A DNA stretch of 64,000 bases from Flavobacterium tiangeerense (GTDB lineage Bacteria; Bacteroidota; Bacteroidia; Flavobacteriales; Flavobacteriaceae), in NCBI RefSeq assembly GCF_007830355.1, contig NZ_VLKO01000006.1, forward strand, positions 1-64,000, in the 5' to 3' direction. Under the pieces are notes generated by a model, which was not told where the DNA came from, did not search any database, and worked only from the letters and a program-made list of their open reading frames with translations. Numbering within the stretch: position 1 is the first letter of the stretch; every line of letters starts with the position of its first letter. Below, piece after piece: positions 60,457-64,000 of the stretch. Made by a program: the position numbers and the translations under genes.

Positions 60457-62724
60457 TTATTTATCTCTGGTAAAAGGAATTTTTTGTCCACCTGGAACAG
60501 TCATTTCAAAACCGTTTAAATTTTCGTTGAATTCAAACTTAAGTCCCGCTTGTTTTGATTCAAAAGCATTCTTTCCAATGTTCTCCACAGAAAATGCAGG
60601 ATAATTTGTAATCAAGGCATTAAGCGCTCCATTTTTTTCAGAAAAAGTGATTTTTAAAGGAGCCATTTGAGTTGAAAAAATCCCCAAATAACCATCCAGA
60701 ATTACATCTTTTTCAAGCAAACCTTTGTCAGCAGTCCATACATTATTGGCTGTATTAGAATCTGGAAATGCATGATCCGGATCCAATGTGATGCTTTCAA
60801 TTTCTTCAGTAGAATTATGTTTAAACGACCAAGATTTATTTTTTTGCCACACTTCAACTGGTAACTTTATTCTTGTGATTTTTCCACTTTTAGTTTTCAC
60901 GTCAAGAGATACAGGCATAACCATTTTTTCGAAGTTCTCAATAGTAATGATAACTCCTTTACTAGGATCATTTTTTACATATTTTATTGAATTTACACCT
61001 TGATCTAAGCGCCAATTGTATTGAAACCAACCTCTCCAGAACCAACTCAAATCTTCTCCAGCAACATTTTCAATTGTTCTAAAAAAATCATCTGGCTGTG
61101 GATGTTTAAAAGCCCAACGTTCAACATATGTTTTCAATGCTAAATCAAAACGCTCAGGTCCTAAAACTTGCTCTCTTAAAATCACTAAACCTGCACTAGG
61201 TTTAGAATACGCCAAAAGACCAATGTTACGCTCCTTCATGTTATCTGGTGAACTCATTATTGTTTCCAAAAAAGGACTTGTATACATTTCTGCTCTTTGC
61301 TGTAAATCCGCTTTTGGCTCTTTATATTCTCCATTATTAAAATCAACAGAACTTAATGAATTGATAAAAGTATTAAAACCTTCGTCCATCCATGCAAACA
61401 ATCGTTCATTAGATCCTACAATCATAGGAAACCAAATGTGACCAAACTCATGATCTGTAACACCCCATAAATCAGCTCCTTTTGATTCCCAGCTACAAAA
61501 AACAATTCCAGGATACTCCATTCCACCTTCATTTCCAGCAACATTTACAGCTGCAGGATAAGGGTACTCAAACCATCTTTTAGAATAGTTCTCTATAGAT
61601 GCTTTTGTATATTCTGTAGATCTACCCCAAGCTGCATCACCTGCACTCTCAACTGGATAAACGGACATAGCTAACGATTTTTTCCCACTTGGCAAATTGA
61701 TTTTGGCAGCATCTAAAATAAAAGAGGCTGATGATGACCAAGAAAAATCACGCGAATTATTTATTTTAAAATTCCAAGTTTTTGTAGTACTTGATACTGA
61801 TTTTGAAGTATTAGCAACTTCATCGGCAGTTCTAATAAATACCGTTTTATCACTTTGCTTCGCTTGTGCTAACCTACTTTGCTCCACTGCTGAATATACT
61901 GCTGTAGGATTTACCAATTCACCAGATGCAACCACAATATGATTTGAAGGTGCTGTAATACTTACATCAAAATCACCATACTCTAAATAGAATTCAGATG
62001 CACCTAAATAAGGATTCACGTTCCATCCACGGACATCATCATATACACACATACGAGGATACCATTGCGCCATGGTAAATATTTTTCCATTTTTAGTTTC
62101 AAGAACTCCCATTCTATCCGATCCTTCATAAGGAGCAATAAATGAAAAGTCTATTTTAATTTTTGTAGAACCTCCTTTAGCATTCAGCGCTTGAGGCAAA
62201 AAAACTTGCATTCTAGTATCTGAAATCAAATATTTTGCAGGTGTTTCTGAAGCTACACCTTTATTAGTACTAATTACAGATACTGATTTTATTTTGTGAC
62301 CTCCGTCAAAAACTTGACCTTGCGCACCATTTCTACTACCTGATAATGGTACTATTGCACTTCCACGAGAATCAGCTTTAAAAAGATTTTGATCTAAATT
62401 CATCCAAACAAATCCTAATTTATCAGGACTATTGTTGGTGTACGTTATAATTCCAGATCCTGAAATTTCATTGTTTTTCTCGTCAAGTTTAGCTGTTAGT
62501 TTGTAACTAGCACTATTTTGCCAATATTCTGACCCTGGTTGACCACTTGCTGAACGTGTTGCGTTTCCATTTTTAGTGTAAAAATGAGGTCCAAAAGCAT
62601 CGTGATAGTTGTACTTTGATACTGTATTAGCAGTATTTTCAGGAGTTTGCTGTGCATTCAAATTTATTATTCCAATAAATAATAAGCTCGCATGTACAAA
62701 AAATCCGAGATTGATTTTCTTCAT
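60457..62724 (-). CDS. M1 family aminopeptidase-like metallopeptidase
   Basis: A 755-residue exported zinc peptidase. I chose the ATG at 62724 ([16 protein letters not shown]), which gives a signal peptide with cleavage after NLNAQ; the frame stays open to 62799. The catalytic HEFGH is at about residues 425-429, with the third ligand Glu about 18 later in MDEGFNTF. The exopeptidase motif GAMEN is replaced by GGMEYP (about 399-404), which occurs in many Bacteroidetes M1 proteins. The C-terminal 250 residues form a beta-rich domain. It lacks a T9SS tail, so it probably stays in the periplasm. Convergent with aguA. Confidence 0.92.
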   Translation of the reverse strand: MKKINLGFFVHASLLFIGIINLNAQQTPENTANTVSKYNYHDAFGPHFYTKNGNATRSASGQPGSEYWQNSASYKLTAKLDEKNNEISGSGIITYTNNSPDKLGFVWMNLDQNLFKADSRGSAIVPLSGSRNGAQGQVFDGGHKIKSVSVISTNKGVASETPAKYLISDTRMQVFLPQALNAKGGSTKIKIDFSFIAPYEGSDRMGVLETKNGKIFTMAQWYPRMCVYDDVRGWNVNPYLGASEFYLEYGDFDVSITAPSNHIVVASGELVNPTAVYSAVEQSRLAQAKQSDKTVFIRTADEVANTSKSVSSTTKTWNFKINNSRDFSWSSSASFILDAAKINLPSGKKSLAMSVYPVESAGDAAWGRSTEYTKASIENYSKRWFEYPYPAAVNVAGNEGGMEYPGIVFCSWESKGADLWGVTDHEFGHIWFPMIVGSNERLFAWMDEGFNTFINSLSSVDFNNGEYKEPKADLQQRAEMYTSPFLETIMSSPDNMKERNIGLLAYSKPSAGLVILREQVLGPERFDLALKTYVERWAFKHPQPDDFFRTIENVAGEDLSWFWRGWFQYNWRLDQGVNSIKYVKNDPSKGVIITIENFEKMVMPVSLDVKTKSGKITRIKLPVEVWQKNKSWSFKHNSTEEIESITLDPDHAFPDSNTANNVWTADKGLLEKDVILDGYLGIFSTQMAPLKITFSEKNGALNALITNYPAFSVENIGKNAFESKQAGLKFEFNENLNGFEMTVPGGQKIPFTRDK

Positions 62725-62879
62725 AGTTAATTGATTTTGTTTACAAATTAATGAAAAAAAAGAGAATTTTGCGTATAAAAAGTTTAAGAATTTTAGCACT
62801 TTGAGAAAAAAACATCTTGTGATTAAATATTGAATATATTTACGGTAAATTTAGAGTATCTCAGTAAAACAAAATTATT

Positions 62880-63731
62880 TTGACTACAATTTTAAAAAAC
62901 AATAAACTAACTGCAGCAATAGATCATCATGGTGCAGAACTCATTTCTCTTAAAAGCAGCAATACAAGGGAATACATGTGGAATGGTAATCCCGAATTCT
63001 GGGGCAAACATTCCCCTATTTTATTCCCAATAGTAGGAACTTTAAAAAACAATTCTTTTCATTATGAGAATAATGATTACCATTTAACCCGTCATGGTTT
63101 TGCAAGAGACATGGACTTTGAAGTTATTGAAGCAAATGATGAGAGAGCTATTTTTTCATTATCACGCACCAATGATACATTAAAAAATTATCCTTTTGAT
63201 TTCCAATTGCAAATCATTTATACTCTTAAAGAAACAAATTTATCAATTTCCTATCTGGTTAAAAACTTTGGAAAAAGAGCCATGCCCTTTTCTATTGGAG
63301 CCCATCCAGCCTTCGCTTTACCATTAAAATTTAAAGATTATGAAATTGAATTTGAACAAGAGGAGCCTCTAGAGTATCATTTATTAAAAAATGATTTAAT
63401 ATCACAGGAGACCCAAAAATTAAATCTTCAAAATAAAAAAGTAAAACTAAATTATGATTTATTTGCGCTTGATGCATTAATTTTCAAAACAATACAGTCC
63501 AAAAAACTTACAATTTTAGAAAATAAAAAACCTCTTTTAAAAGTTGAATATGAGGATTTTCCAAGTTTAGGAATTTGGACAAAAATATCAGCACCATTTA
63601 TTTGTATTGAACCTTGGTTTGGATATTCTGATGTACTGGAGAGTACCGGAGATTTACTACTAAAAGAGGGCATTCAAATTTTAGAACCAAACGCAACCTT
63701 TCAATCTATATTTACTATCAAAATTCTTTAA
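62880..63731 (+). CDS. Aldose 1-epimerase family protein with a TTG start
   Basis: A 283-residue protein of the galactose mutarotase-like fold (LacX/YeaD type). Visible are TAAIDHHGAELISLKS, FWGKHSPILFPIVG, LTRHGFARD with His and GAHPAFALP with a second His, as expected of the catalytic pair, and a Glu near 260 in IEPWFGYSD. The best start is the TTG at 62880 (then TTILKNNKLT); no ATG lies at the conserved N-terminus. Its substrate is unknown. It is followed by the partial GNAT gene after 9 bases. Confidence 0.87.
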   Translation: MTTILKNNKLTAAIDHHGAELISLKSSNTREYMWNGNPEFWGKHSPILFPIVGTLKNNSFHYENNDYHLTRHGFARDMDFEVIEANDERAIFSLSRTNDTLKNYPFDFQLQIIYTLKETNLSISYLVKNFGKRAMPFSIGAHPAFALPLKFKDYEIEFEQEEPLEYHLLKNDLISQETQKLNLQNKKVKLNYDLFALDALIFKTIQSKKLTILENKKPLLKVEYEDFPSLGIWTKISAPFICIEPWFGYSDVLESTGDLLLKEGIQILEPNATFQSIFTIKIL

Positions 63732-63740
63732 TAAAATTCT

Positions 63741-64000
63741 ATGTTGACTATCAATTTCACTCCATTTCCAAATCTTGAAACCGACCGTTTACTTTTAAGA
63801 AGAGTAAACGCAGGTGATGTAAAAGAAATTTTAATGTTACGATCTAATCCAAAAACTATGCAGTATATCCCTCGTCCTTTGTTAAAAACGGATGAAGAAG
63901 CTTTAGAGCATATTGCCATGATTGATCAAAAAATTGAAGTTAATGAGGGCATCAATTGGGCTATAACTTTAAAAGATAGTCCAAAACTTATCGGGATTAT
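63741..64000 (+). CDS. GNAT family N-acetyltransferase (C-terminus beyond window)
   Basis: The first 86 residues of a RimJ/RimL-like acetyltransferase: MLTINFTPFPNLETDRLLLR, RVNAGDVKEILMLRSNPKTMQYI, and WAITLKDSPKLIGI just before the acetyl-CoA loop. It begins 9 bases after the epimerase gene, suggesting one operon. The rest is beyond the window, so the substrate cannot be inferred. Confidence 0.85.
   Translation, partial: MLTINFTPFPNLETDRLLLRRVNAGDVKEILMLRSNPKTMQYIPRPLLKTDEEALEHIAMIDQKIEVNEGINWAITLKDSPKLIGI

Noticed and set aside
1..64000. CRISPR arrays, insertion sequences, prophage or integrase genes
   Set aside because: No regularly spaced repeats with unique spacers, no transposase or integrase frames; the repeats present are short intergenic palindromes.

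Overview
The window is an AT-rich chromosomal segment from a Bacteroidetes bacterium, most probably Flavobacterium or a close relative. The evidence is type IX secretion sorting tails, a ResB-CcsA fusion, promoters of the Bacteroidetes pattern TTG-N17-23-TAnnTTTG, near absence of Shine-Dalgarno sequences, and families such as DUF2520, DUF2911, YtxJ, MiaE and HEIGH metallopeptidases. I see no rRNA operon, CRISPR array, insertion sequence or prophage. One tRNA gene, tRNA-Arg(ACG), is present.

Layout. 1-5.3 kb: a truncated tail-fibre-like surface protein, a T9SS-sorted protein and the cytochrome c maturation fusion CcsBA, all on the minus strand. 5.4-8.9 kb: a tight operon (DUF2520 Rossmann protein, KdsC, UbiA prenyltransferase, Maf, MscS channel). 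9-18.4 kb: AI-2E-family permease, POTRA/beta-barrel outer membrane protein, three small secreted or membrane proteins (two are tandem paralogues), then a PIG-L deacetylase, a 35-residue membrane peptide and a sodium:solute symporter. 18.7-22.4 kb (minus): DUF2911, HAD phosphatase, TcdA, TatD, DUF1684. 22.6-26.5 kb: MFS transporter, then a BlaI-like repressor and M56 (BlaR1-like) pair under an operator array of three phased dyads. 26.5-32.7 kb: apt, tRNA-Arg, alcohol dehydrogenase, pentapeptide protein, MiaE, GlyA and fumarylacetoacetase.

34.2-43.4 kb is a complete arginine biosynthesis cluster (GNAT acetyltransferase, argG, argC, argD, acyl-ornithine carbamoyltransferase, argB, argE, argH), whose gaps hold several kinds of short palindromic repeats. 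43.5-50.4 kb: two multi-pass membrane proteins, YtxJ, ClpB, a DUF808 protein and a small unknown protein. 50.4-56.5 kb: a HEIGH metalloprotease lipoprotein, a T9SS-sorted subtilase, a Crp/Fnr regulator and a pectate lyase. 56.6-60.4 kb: aguB and aguA (agmatine to putrescine) flanking a choice-of-anchor I lipoprotein. 60.4-64 kb: an M1 aminopeptidase, an aldose-1-epimerase-like protein and the start of a second GNAT acetyltransferase.

The most notable observations are two full-length housekeeping genes (apt and fumarylacetoacetase), each broken by one in-frame TAA where a Gln CAA codon is expected; the three-dyad BlaI operator at exact 20-bp spacing over a consensus promoter; a dispersed 75-90 bp hairpin repeat in three copies; a separate roughly 124-bp GC-rich palindromic element; and a structured arginine-operon leader carrying a 7-base motif three times. 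I did not find a clear undescribed multi-gene system. Most of the window is ordinary core genome.
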